Source: Polyangium sp. y55x31
Lineage (GTDB): Bacteria; Myxococcota_A; Polyangia; Polyangiales; Polyangiaceae
DNA: 64,000 nucleotides
Direction of reading: 5' to 3'
NCBI RefSeq assembly: GCF_029946505.1
Contig: NZ_JARZHG010000048.1
Span: 1-64,000 of the forward strand
A program made the position numbers and the translations under genes. Position 1 is the stretch's first letter; each line of letters begins with the position of its first letter. The notes beneath the pieces were generated by a model. That model ran no database searches, had not been told where the DNA came from, and saw only the letters and a program-made list of their open reading frames with translations. Below, in pieces: positions 45,584 through 53,513 of the stretch.

Positions 45584-47034
45584 GTGACAAGAAAAACGAC
45601 ACGAAGGCGGCGGCGGGCAACGTGGAGCCCCCGCCAGAGACGATGAAGTCGATCCCCGAGCGGACGAGCGTCTTCGACCTCGACGTCTCGGCCGAGGTCG
45701 TGACAGTGGCGCCGCCCGCGCTCGCAGGCGCCGACAACCCGAAGATCCCGCCTCCGCCGCCGGCGCCGCGCGCGAAAGCCGCCTCGGAGCCCGTGCTCAC
45801 GAAGAGCGCGACGCCGTCCCCGGCGGCGACGAAGCGCACGCCGACGTTGAAGGACGACGACGACAGACCCTCGTTCTTCGATGTCTTCGATGTCGAACGG
45901 CACGAGGCCAAGCACGCCCAGCCCGAAGCCCCCCCGGAAAAACCCGCGGACAAGGCGGCCCAGCGCGGCTCGCGGCCCGATCCGCGCGAGATCAGCCGCA
46001 GCCGGAAGATCGTCGACGAGGACCTGTTCAACCTGAGCAGCAGCCTCTTCAACAACCAGTCGCTCACGCCGCTCGTGGCGCCCGACGTGTCTGCGCTCGG
46101 CGTGTCCGGGCTCGGCAAGGATCTCACGACCGCGCCGAAGCCGGAGCAAGCCGCGGGGAAAGCCGACGCGGCGAACAGCGGCGGGTCGCTCTTCCTGGCC
46201 GCGCCGCCCATCACGGCGCCGCCGGCGCCGGCGACGAAGTCGTCGATGGACGCGATCGATCTGGACGTCGACGTCGCCGCCACGAGCGGGAAGCTCGATC
46301 GCAAGCGGATCGGGATCGGAGTCGTGCTCGTCGCGGCGCTCGCGGGTCTCGTGTTCTTCGCGGTGCAACGCTCGTCGACGCCGTCCGAGGATCCGACGGC
46401 CGCAATGGCGACCGAGTCGACGACCACGTCGAGCTCCGAGACCGACAAACCGCTCGCGTTGCAGCCCGCGAGCACGAACCAGGCGCCCGCTCCGAACACG
46501 AACACCCCGGCGCCGAGTGATCCGGCCGCGGTCGCGAAAGCAGGCACCGAGGCCCCCGCGGACAAACGCGCCGCTTCGTCGACGGAGGCAGCGGCGAAGG
46601 TGGATGGTCGGGACAAACCCGCGGCAGGCGGGGACAAACCGCCGGAGAAGGCCGAGACGAAACCGGCCGATACGGGGTCGGGGAACAAGGCGCAGGACCT
46701 CGCAGCCGCGATGGCCGCGGCGAACAACAAGCCTGCTGCGCCCGAGGCGCCCTCGGGCGGTGGGAACGAGTTCAACAGAGGCGCCGCGTCGTCCGCGCTC
46801 GGCGCCGCCGCCGGCAGGGCCGCAGGCTGCAGGGCGCCCACGGATCCGAGCGGTACGGCCCGCGTGAGCGTGACGTTCGCCCCGTCCGGCCGCGCCACGA
46901 AGGCGCAGGTGAACGGCCCGCCGTTCGCCGGCACGCCGACCGGCGGCTGCATCGCCGCCGCGTTCCGCAGCGCCTCCGTCCCGCCGTTCTCGGGCGATCC
47001 CGTGACGGTGAGCAAGTCGGTGACGATCCGCTGA
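45580..47034 (+). CDS. Single-pass protein with Pro/Ala-rich linkers and AgmX/PglI-like C-terminus
   Basis: 484 residues from the overlapping ATG at 45580. Residues 1-240 are cytoplasmic, disordered and Pro/Ala/Lys-rich, with an acidic DDDDRPSFFDVFD segment. One membrane helix lies at about 243-262 (GIGVVLVAALAGLVFFAV). A Thr/Ala/Pro/Lys-rich periplasmic linker follows. The C-terminal 85 residues (AAGCRAPTDPSGTARVSVTF...VNGPPFAGTPTGGCIAAAFR) match the pattern I recall for the AgmX/PglI C-terminal domain, a TonB-C-like fold of myxobacterial motility and envelope proteins, with two conserved cysteines. It probably spans the periplasm to transmit force or signals; gliding is not proven. Confidence 0.8.
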   Translation: MSDKKNDTKAAAGNVEPPPETMKSIPERTSVFDLDVSAEVVTVAPPALAGADNPKIPPPPPAPRAKAASEPVLTKSATPSPAATKRTPTLKDDDDRPSFFDVFDVERHEAKHAQPEAPPEKPADKAAQRGSRPDPREISRSRKIVDEDLFNLSSSLFNNQSLTPLVAPDVSALGVSGLGKDLTTAPKPEQAAGKADAANSGGSLFLAAPPITAPPAPATKSSMDAIDLDVDVAATSGKLDRKRIGIGVVLVAALAGLVFFAVQRSSTPSEDPTAAMATESTTTSSSETDKPLALQPASTNQAPAPNTNTPAPSDPAAVAKAGTEAPADKRAASSTEAAAKVDGRDKPAAGGDKPPEKAETKPADTGSGNKAQDLAAAMAAANNKPAAPEAPSGGGNEFNRGAASSALGAAAGRAAGCRAPTDPSGTARVSVTFAPSGRATKAQVNGPPFAGTPTGGCIAAAFRSASVPPFSGDPVTVSKSVTIR

Positions 47035-47089
47035 CCTTCGCGCGGAACGCGTCGACGTTTCTCGCGGCGTTCTTTATCCTCCCGGCCCC

Positions 47090-48838
47090 GTGCTGGTCGC
47101 CCTCCGCGTCAAGAACTTCGTCCTCATGGATTCGCTCGAGCTGCGCCTCGAGCCAGGCTTCAACGTGCTCACCGGCGAGACCGGCGCGGGCAAATCGATC
47201 GTCGTCGGCGCGCTCTCGCTCGTGCTCGGCGGCCGCGGCAACGCCGAGCAAGTGCGGCCCGGCGCCGACGAGGCCGAGGTCGAGGCGCTCTTCGACGTGA
47301 CAGGCAGCGAGCGGCTCGCAACGGCGCTCGACGCAGCCGGCGTGTCCTCCGGCGGCGAGCTCGTCATCCGCCGCGTGGTGCAGCAAAACGGCCGATCACG
47401 CGCGTACCTGAACGGGCGTCTCTGCACCGCGGGCGAGCTGCAAGCGCTCGCGTCGGAGCTCTGCGACGTCGCCTCGCAACACGAGAGCGTCGCGCTCACC
47501 GATCCCTCGACGCACCTCGGTTACCTCGATCGATTCGGCCGCCTCTCGACCGCACGCGAGGCGCTCGCCGCAGAGGTCGAGAAGCTCGAGAAGGTCGTCG
47601 CCGAGATCCGCGAGGTGCGCGAAGCCGAGCGCGGCCGCGCCGAACGCGAGGCGTTCCTCGGCTTCCAGCTCCAGGGCATCGACGCGGTGTCCCCGCGGTC
47701 CGGCGAGCTCGAAGAGCTCGCAGCCGATCGCCAGCGGCTGCGCCACGCAGGGAGGCTCCGCGAGCTGACCGAGCACGCCGCCGCACGGCTCGATCAGGGC
47801 GAGCACGCCATCTGCGACGAGCTCGCGAAGCTCTCGAAGGATCTGCGCGCCGCCGCGGATCTCGATCCGTCCCTCGAAGCAACGGCGAACTCGCTCGATG
47901 GTTTGTTCTCCGAGCTTCGCGAGATCGCCCGCGAGGTCGAGCGATACGCCGAGCGCGCCGAGGCAAACCCGTCGCGGCTCTCGGAGATCGAGGACCGCAT
48001 GTACCGGCTCGAAGGCCTGCTCCGGCAGCACGGGCCGACGATCGACGACGTGCTCGCGGCGCGGTCGCGGATCGCGGCGGAGCTCGAGGGGCTCGGCAAC
48101 GTGGAGACGAAGCTCGAAGCGCTGGAGCACGAGCGCGATCGGCTGCTCCGCGCAGCAGGCGAGCGCGCGCGGCAGCTGTCGCAGAAGCGGCGCGAGGCGG
48201 GCGAGAAGCTCGGCGCTTCGATCGGCGGGGAGCTCGCCGATCTCGGGATGGGCGGCGCACGCGTGATCGTCGACGTCGCGCCACTCTCGGGCGACCGATC
48301 GGAGCTCGTCGTCGACGGCGCGCGCCTCGGCCGCGACGGCATCGATCGCGTGGAGTTCCTCATCGCGCCGAACAAGGGCATCGAGCCGCGCCCGCTGCGC
48401 AAGATCGCCTCGGGCGGCGAGCTCTCGCGCGCGCTGCTCGCGCTCAAGCGCACGCTCGCGGAGTCGGGGCCAGCGGGGCTTTACGTGTTCGACGAGGTCG
48501 ACGCCGGCGTCGGCGGCGCGGTGGCGGACAAGATTGGCCGCGCGATCGCAGACGTGGCGCGCCACCACCAGGTCCTCTGCATCACGCACCTCGCCACGAT
48601 CGCAGCCTTCGCAGACGCGCATTTCGTGGTGTCGAAGCAGGTCGACGGGCCCATGACGAAGAGCACGGTCAAGCGCGTCGAGGGCAAGGATCGCGTCGCC
48701 GAGGTGGCGCGCATGCTCGCAGGCGCGAAGGTCGGCCCGAGCGCGCTGAAGGCGGCCTCCGAGATGCTGGACGAGGCGAAGGCGCGCTCGGCGGCTTCCG
48801 CGAGCCCGAAGCGCGGCGGGAAGAGCCGCGCTTCCTGA
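47090..48838 (+). CDS. recN: DNA repair protein RecN
   Basis: 582 residues from a GTG at 47090. Walker A GETGAGKS at 29-36 within the typical FNVLTGETGAGKSIVVGALSLVLGGR region. Long charged coiled-coil segments (about 165-390) give the SMC-like arms. The C-terminal head has IASGGELSRALLALK (ABC signature) and LYVFDEVDAGVGG (Walker B). Acts in double-strand-break repair with RecA. The C-terminus (KRGGKSRAS) is basic. Stand-alone gene; the repeat copy C starts nine bases after the stop. Confidence 0.96.
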   Translation: MLVALRVKNFVLMDSLELRLEPGFNVLTGETGAGKSIVVGALSLVLGGRGNAEQVRPGADEAEVEALFDVTGSERLATALDAAGVSSGGELVIRRVVQQNGRSRAYLNGRLCTAGELQALASELCDVASQHESVALTDPSTHLGYLDRFGRLSTAREALAAEVEKLEKVVAEIREVREAERGRAEREAFLGFQLQGIDAVSPRSGELEELAADRQRLRHAGRLRELTEHAAARLDQGEHAICDELAKLSKDLRAAADLDPSLEATANSLDGLFSELREIAREVERYAERAEANPSRLSEIEDRMYRLEGLLRQHGPTIDDVLAARSRIAAELEGLGNVETKLEALEHERDRLLRAAGERARQLSQKRREAGEKLGASIGGELADLGMGGARVIVDVAPLSGDRSELVVDGARLGRDGIDRVEFLIAPNKGIEPRPLRKIASGGELSRALLALKRTLAESGPAGLYVFDEVDAGVGGAVADKIGRAIADVARHHQVLCITHLATIAAFADAHFVVSKQVDGPMTKSTVKRVEGKDRVAEVARMLAGAKVGPSALKAASEMLDEAKARSAASASPKRGGKSRAS

Positions 48839-48846
48839 GGCGCGGA

Positions 48847-49134
48847 GCGGGGCGTTGCCCCGCACCCCAGCAGGGGGCTGTCCGCCCCCTGCACCCCGGA
48901 CCAGGCACGGCCTGGACCGAGGGCCGAGAAACCGCGCGATGCGCGGTTTCTCGGACGGCCCGTGGCAAGACCACGAGCGGCATTGCCAACCAAGACAGCA
49001 GCGCTGCCGTATGTGCTGGGAACGCCTTCCCTGTCGACAGCGCGCATCGCGCGCTGTCGCCACGGGTCCAGCGCTTGCGCTGGTCCGGGTGCAGGGGCGG
49101 ATAGCCCCTGCTCGGGTCCGGGGTGAAACCCCGG
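48847..49134. repeat. Multi-hairpin dispersed repeat, copy C
   Basis: Fills the 310-base gap between convergent recN and the ThyX-like gene. Stems: 48847-48863 (GCGGGGC/GCCCCGC, loop GTT), 48871-48891 (CAGGGGGC/GCCCCCTG), 48901-48915 (CCAGGC/GCCTGG), 48924-48954 (14 bp, loop GAT), 48961-48975 (CGTGG/CCACG), 49035-49059 (CGACAGCGCGC, loop ATC), 49068-49083 (CCAGCGC, loop TT), 49091-49111 (GCAGGGGC, loop GGATA) and 49118-49134 (CCGGGGT, loop GAA). Order, spacing and loops match copy B. Confidence 0.92.
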
Positions 49135-49148
49135 CGCTACGCTGGCGG

Positions 49149-50675
49149 TCAAGCCCGCGAGAGCGTGTAGTCGCCGAGGTCTACGCGAACGAGACCTTCG
49201 AGCCACGGATGCACCGCGATCGCCGCGCGGAACAGCCCCTGCGCGATGCGCCGGTAGCTTGCGTGCCCTTGCCGCGCCGAACGCAGCTCGATCACGTGGA
49301 AAAGCTCGCGCAGGTTGAGCGTCCAGAGCGTGCGGATCCGGAAGCCGAGTGGCACCGCGTACTGCGCTTCGAGTGGCCGTTTGCTTTCGAGCTCCTCCCA
49401 CGCGTCGCATGCTGCGACCATCGCGTCCGTGTAGACCCGATCGAGCTCGAGCTCTGCGAGCTCCGCGGGCGTTTCGAAGCCGAGCCGGCACGTCAGCCGC
49501 TGCGTCGCGGGCAGGAGCATGCGGTGCCGCTGCAGATCCCGGTACGCGCCGTAGTCGAGCATCAGCTCGAACGTCATCGTCGTCGCCTCGAACCCACGCG
49601 GCACGGGATCGTATGCGCCACGGCGCGCCACCGATGCCCGCACGATGTCTTCGAGCTCGCGCGACGTCGCGTGCCGCATTGCCTCCGTGAGCCCGCGGGC
49701 GTGCACGTTCGGCTCGCTGCTCTCGTATCCGAGGGCGAGCACGATCCGCTCGAGCGCGTCCTTGTCGTGACGCACCAGGCGCACCGGCTGCCCGACCACG
49801 TTCGTTGCGGCGGCGTCCCAGGGGCCGGGATCGTAGATCGATCGCAGCTTGTCCCCCACGTCGGCGCGCTGCGCGGACCGATGCTCGCTCCGCGCCGCGT
49901 ACTTGACCAGGGTCGGCGTCACGGTGCGCGCCGCCGCGTGCATGGCCGTCGCGATCTTCCGGACCTCCGCGAGCGGATGCGAGAGCATCTTCGTGAGCAG
50001 CGCTTCGAGCGCGCGCGCGTTCGCGGTGAGGCCGAGGTTCGTCCGCGTACCGGCTGGCAAGAGCCCGCGCAGAAGATCGCAGGCATGCGCGCGGATCGCC
50101 GCCGCGTGCGCTGCCTCCGACGCGCCCGGCGGCCGCAGCACGCGCACGCGCAGCGCGTCCATCACGCGCGCCATGAGATCGACGTATGTCGTGAAGAGCC
50201 GCTCCGCGCTCGTGCGGTACGTCTCACCGAGCGACCCTTCGAGCTCGGGCAGATTGACGAAACTGTTTCGATCGAAGACGACGTACCGCGTGCTCTTCTC
50301 GGTGTACGAGCCGAGCCGGAGGTCCTCGATCACCTTCGAGGCCACGATGCTCACGTTCTCGATCGCGAGGTGCACGACCGCGTGCTCTGCGACCGACGCG
50401 TGCCCGTAGCCGACGACCCACTTTTCGTGGAACGCGCGCGCCTTCTCCGTCGCGAGCCCGAACGAAGGGCGCGTCGTCACGCCCTCCTCGACGTCGAGCT
50501 CCTGGTCTGCGAGCAGGCGCGCGAGGTTCGTCCGCAAATCATCGCGGCTGCGCGAGTAATAGGCGAAAAGGACCGCGATCACCTCCTCGGGCAACCCCGA
50601 GAGGGCGAAGACGTCGTCGTTCAGGCTGGAGACGTACGGCGCGATCCGGCCGCGCGCAGCTTCGTCGAGGGACAT
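49149..50675 (-). CDS. Double-domain ThyX-like protein (FAD-dependent thymidylate synthase family, atypical)
   Basis: 508 residues, ATG at 50675. Two ThyX-like domains. N-half: HASVAEHA (92-99), then DLRLGSYTEKSTRY (118-131), which aligns with RHRxxSxNExSxRY but lacks the first Arg, the His and the Asn; LLPAGTRTNLGLTANARAL follows. C-half: RHR (383-385) is present but the rest of the motif is MLLPATQRLTC, and TLNLRELFHVIELRSARQGHASYR is strongly ThyX-like. Canonical ThyX is about 220-250 residues and carries a full motif in one chain. Here each half keeps a different part, so it may form one composite active site, or be a non-catalytic relative. No thyA is in the window. 17 bases upstream of its start lies the end of map. 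Confidence 0.85.
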   Translation of the reverse strand: MSLDEAARGRIAPYVSSLNDDVFALSGLPEEVIAVLFAYYSRSRDDLRTNLARLLADQELDVEEGVTTRPSFGLATEKARAFHEKWVVGYGHASVAEHAVVHLAIENVSIVASKVIEDLRLGSYTEKSTRYVVFDRNSFVNLPELEGSLGETYRTSAERLFTTYVDLMARVMDALRVRVLRPPGASEAAHAAAIRAHACDLLRGLLPAGTRTNLGLTANARALEALLTKMLSHPLAEVRKIATAMHAAARTVTPTLVKYAARSEHRSAQRADVGDKLRSIYDPGPWDAAATNVVGQPVRLVRHDKDALERIVLALGYESSEPNVHARGLTEAMRHATSRELEDIVRASVARRGAYDPVPRGFEATTMTFELMLDYGAYRDLQRHRMLLPATQRLTCRLGFETPAELAELELDRVYTDAMVAACDAWEELESKRPLEAQYAVPLGFRIRTLWTLNLRELFHVIELRSARQGHASYRRIAQGLFRAAIAVHPWLEGLVRVDLGDYTLSRA

Positions 50676-50691
50676 GGGACCGATGGGTCCG

Positions 50692-51513
50692 TTAGCGCGT
50701 CGTGGCCGCGGCGGCGACCGAAAACACGTCCCCGAAGACCTCGCTGTTCGCGAGCTTCCGGCTCCGGCGCGTGAGCACCTCGCAGCCGTTCTTCGTCACG
50801 ACGAGCGTGTGCTCGAACTGCGCGGACAACGAGCCATCCGCGGTGACGGCCGTCCACTTGTCCGCAAGGACCTCCACGTCGTGGTGGCCGAGGTTGATCA
50901 TCGGTTCGATCGTGAAGCACATCCCGGCGCGCAGGCGCATGCCCGTGCCGCGCTTGCCGACGTGCGAGACCTGCGGCGCCTCGTGGAACACGCGGCCGAT
51001 GCCGTGGCCCACGAACGCGCGCACGACCGAGCAACCCTCGCCCTCGGCGAACTCCTGGATCGCCGCGCCGATGTCCCCGAGCCGCGCGCCCTCGCGCACC
51101 TGCGCGATCGCGAGCTCGAGCGAGCGCCGCGAGACCTCGGTCACGTGCTTGGCCTGGGGCGAGGGTTTGCCCACGTAGAACGTCGCCGACGTGTCGCCGT
51201 AAAACCCGTTGTAAATCGTGGTGACGTCGACGTTGATGATGTCGCCGGGCTCGAGGACCCGCGGGCCCGGGATGCCGTGGCAGACGACCTCGTTCACCGA
51301 CGTGCACACGCTCTTCGGGAAGCCGTGGTAGTTGAGCGGCGCGGGCCAGCCGCCGCGCCGAACCGTGTCGTCGTGGACGAAACGGTTGATGTCCTCCGTG
51401 GTGATTCCCGGGCGGATCATCTCGCCGACGTCGAGCAGCGTCTCCGCGGCCATCTGGCACGCGGCCCGCATCCCTTCCACTTCCTTCAACGTTTTGATGC
51501 CGACGTTGCTCAC
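50692..51513 (-). CDS. map: Methionine aminopeptidase, type I
   Basis: 273 residues from the GTG at 51513, which overlaps the stop of the upstream lipoprotein gene (GTGA). The five metal ligands are visible in the typical places: Asp in INVDVTT, Asp in YGDTSATF, His in GHGIGRVFHE, Glu in CFTIEPM and Glu in QFEHT; the substrate-binding YHGFPKSVCTSVNEVVCHGIP is also present. Removes initiator methionine from nascent proteins with Mn, Co or Fe. Type I because no helical insert is present. A Ser/Ala-rich tail ends the protein. Confidence 0.96.
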   Translation of the reverse strand: MSNVGIKTLKEVEGMRAACQMAAETLLDVGEMIRPGITTEDINRFVHDDTVRRGGWPAPLNYHGFPKSVCTSVNEVVCHGIPGPRVLEPGDIINVDVTTIYNGFYGDTSATFYVGKPSPQAKHVTEVSRRSLELAIAQVREGARLGDIGAAIQEFAEGEGCSVVRAFVGHGIGRVFHEAPQVSHVGKRGTGMRLRAGMCFTIEPMINLGHHDVEVLADKWTAVTADGSLSAQFEHTLVVTKNGCEVLTRRSRKLANSEVFGDVFSVAAAATTR

Positions 51514-52103
51514 GATCCCGACAGCTCCGCGAGGGCGAGGGCATCCGTCACGGCGGCCGCCACCTCGGCGGTGTCCGGCGACAGGTGCCAGTGAAGCCTG
51601 CTCGGCTCGTCCCCCTCGCCTGCGAAGCGACGGAGGAAGCCGATGAACGACGCGCCACGCAGGCGCATGTCGAAAGCCTGCGCGACCCCGTAGGACGGGG
51701 CCTTGGGCCCGATGACGAGCTCGAACGCCGTCTGCTCGAAGGCCGGCGCGCCGAACGGCGGCGGGACGACCTGCAGAACGAGGCGATAGGTGCGGACCTC
51801 GGCCAGCGACTCGACCGTCACCGTGCTCACCCGGACCCGCGAAACGATCTCGGACCCGCGTGCCCGCTCTTTCAACAGCGGGTCTTTTTGCGCGCTGGAG
51901 ACGTCGGCGCCGAGGCCGAGGGCGGCGGCATCGACGACATCGTCGAAGAGGACACGGTCGTGCCCGAGCCAAGCGGGATGCGTGGGCGTGTTCGTGTCGC
52001 CCTGGACGCCCGCGGCGCCGCACCCGGACACGAGCCCCCCGAGGGCCGCGCCGAACGCGACCGCCCTGGCCCGGCTGGCCGTCCGCGTCGAGAGCTGCGC
52101 CAT
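51510..52103 (-). CDS. Lipoprotein of unknown function
   Basis: 197 residues from the ATG at 52103. The signal AALGGLVSGCGAAG gives a lipobox (cysteine about 28). The mature domain is alpha/beta with TYRLVLQVVPPPFGAPAFEQTAFELVIG, which could be a small beta-sandwich. Only one further feature: RLHWHLSPDTAEVAAAV near the end. Overlaps the map start by four bases, so it is translated with map, without a known link. Divergent from the 52292 gene. Confidence 0.68.
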   Translation of the reverse strand: MAQLSTRTASRARAVAFGAALGGLVSGCGAAGVQGDTNTPTHPAWLGHDRVLFDDVVDAAALGLGADVSSAQKDPLLKERARGSEIVSRVRVSTVTVESLAEVRTYRLVLQVVPPPFGAPAFEQTAFELVIGPKAPSYGVAQAFDMRLRGASFIGFLRRFAGEGDEPSRLHWHLSPDTAEVAAAVTDALALAELSGS

Positions 52104-52291
52104 GGGGCGTGGACCTAGCACGTCCCCTCCGATCTGTCAGTGCTGGCAGGCTCCTGCCTCGATCGGATCCTTTTCCATCGATCCGGCGCGGGCCTCGTCC
52201 AACGCCCCGAAGACCTCGGCGGGCCCCTTTTCCCGCAGAATCTGGTAGATCCCGGTTGCCGGCCGCGGGCCGGCGGGGCGGAGGATTGGAG

Positions 52292-53128
52292 ATGAAGGTG
52301 AACAAGCTTTGGGCAGCGCTCCTTGCGACCACGTTCGGCCTCGCGGCGACGGCGACCCCGGTGGTGGTCGAGGCGCAGGCGAAGAAGAAAGCGGCGGCCG
52401 CGCCCGCTCCGATGGGCCCGGCGGTCACCAAGAAGCCCATCGCGCTCGAGCCCGCTTCGCTCAAGTGGGGCATGACGACGAAGCAGGTCGGCGAGGCGAT
52501 CGACAAGCAGCTCGACGAGGCCTACAAGCCGCTCTACCAGAAGGTCTCGCCGGGCGTGAAGATGCGGGAGCTCGACGCGCAGCTCCTCGAAGAGAAAAAC
52601 GCGTTCCGACGGAGCAAGATCGAGTTCGGCAAGTTGCCCACGGCCGTCGACAACGGCCCGCTCCGCGGCGAGTACAGCTACCTCAACAAGGAGTGGATGC
52701 TGTCGCAGACCCGCGAGGGCACGACCCGGTACTTCTTCTTCATCCAGGACAAGCTCTGGAAGATCATCGACGAGATCAAGCTCGCGAAGGGTGGGCCGCA
52801 CGGCGCGAACTTCCAGGAGGCCGCGGTCAAGCTCTCCACGGTGTACGGCACGCCCGGCCGGATCATCCCGCCGAACCCGGACCTCGGGATGTTCGCCACC
52901 GTCGTCGACTGGAAGGACGCGACGACGCACGTGCGCCTCATCGAGCGCGGTGAGACGGCGATCGCGATCGCGTACGAGGACAACGCGACGCTGCAGAACA
53001 TCGAGTCGCTGCGCCCGAACAAGCCGAAGCAGGAGGACGCCATCGATCCTGCCGTGGCCGCCGCGATCCGCGGGCCCGACCCCGATCCCACGCCTCCGCC
53101 GCCCGCCGACAACAAGAAGAAGAAGTGA
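52292..53128 (+). CDS. Secreted protein of unknown function with Pro-Lys tail
   Basis: 278 residues, ATG at 52292 with GGAGGATTGGAG just upstream. Signal peptide about 1-30 ending VVVEAQA. The mature protein is Lys/Ala-rich at first, then has SLKWGMTTKQVGEAIDKQLDE, RSKIEFGKLPTAVDN and GTTRYFFFIQDKLWKIIDEIK, suggesting a mixed alpha/beta domain that might resemble periplasmic SmpA/DUF-type proteins (the KWGMTTKQV segment looks like such repeats). The C-terminus is Pro then KKKK. It is followed by a strong terminator. Function unknown. Confidence 0.72.
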   Translation: MKVNKLWAALLATTFGLAATATPVVVEAQAKKKAAAAPAPMGPAVTKKPIALEPASLKWGMTTKQVGEAIDKQLDEAYKPLYQKVSPGVKMRELDAQLLEEKNAFRRSKIEFGKLPTAVDNGPLRGEYSYLNKEWMLSQTREGTTRYFFFIQDKLWKIIDEIKLAKGGPHGANFQEAAVKLSTVYGTPGRIIPPNPDLGMFATVVDWKDATTHVRLIERGETAIAIAYEDNATLQNIESLRPNKPKQEDAIDPAVAAAIRGPDPDPTPPPPADNKKKK

Positions 53129-53136
53129 GCCGACGA

Positions 53137-53159
53137 GGGCCCCGCCAAACGCGGGGCCC
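53137..53159 (+). terminator. Strong intrinsic-terminator-like hairpin
   Basis: GGGCCCCGC-CAAAC-GCGGGGCCC is a perfect 9-bp stem eight bases after the stop at 53128, followed by TTCGCTTTTC. A T-rich tail makes it the best Rho-independent terminator in the window. Confidence 0.8.
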
Positions 53160-53205
53160 TTCGCTTTTCAGGGCGAAGATCGGTCGCCTTCGCGGACGCG
53201 AGGGC

Positions 53206-53472
53206 TCAGGTGACGAGCGACGCGCCTTCGGGGATGCGGATGCCGCTCGTCACGACGACACGCGCCGAGGGCGCGACCGCATGCACGGCCGGCTCGATGA
53301 CGCCCTTCGTCGTGAGGTTCGCGCCGGGGCAACCCGCGCACATCCCCGCGAGGTGGAGCGTGATCTGGTCGGGCTCCACGGCCACGAGGTAGAGCTCGCC
53401 TTGATCCGCACGCACGAGCGGAGCGATCACCTCACGGCAAACCTTGAGCATCTGGTCGATGTTCGCGGGCAT
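53206..53472 (-). CDS. NifU-like Fe-S scaffold protein, C-terminal domain type
   Basis: 88 residues from the ATG at 53472. It is a single NifU_N/NfuA-type C-terminal domain: two cysteines in MCAGCPGANLTTKGVIEPAVH, the CxxC-PxA-xTL pattern of Nfu proteins, preceded by the strand pair LYLVAVEPDQITLHLAG. Such proteins hold a labile 4Fe-4S cluster and deliver it to target enzymes. No other isc or suf gene is near. Confidence 0.9.
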   Translation of the reverse strand: MPANIDQMLKVCREVIAPLVRADQGELYLVAVEPDQITLHLAGMCAGCPGANLTTKGVIEPAVHAVAPSARVVVTSGIRIPEGASLVT

Positions 53473-53513
53473 CGTCTCGAGTTATCTCCGGGGCCGAACG
53501 TACCACGAAGCGA

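Noticed and set aside
45015-47015. Minus-strand frame of 666 codons
   Set aside because: Antisense to the AgmX-like gene; Ala/Ser/Gly-rich with no domain.
51860-52291. N-terminal extension of the 52292 secreted protein
   Set aside because: It overlaps the divergent lipoprotein gene; the ribosome site and signal peptide fix the start at 52292.
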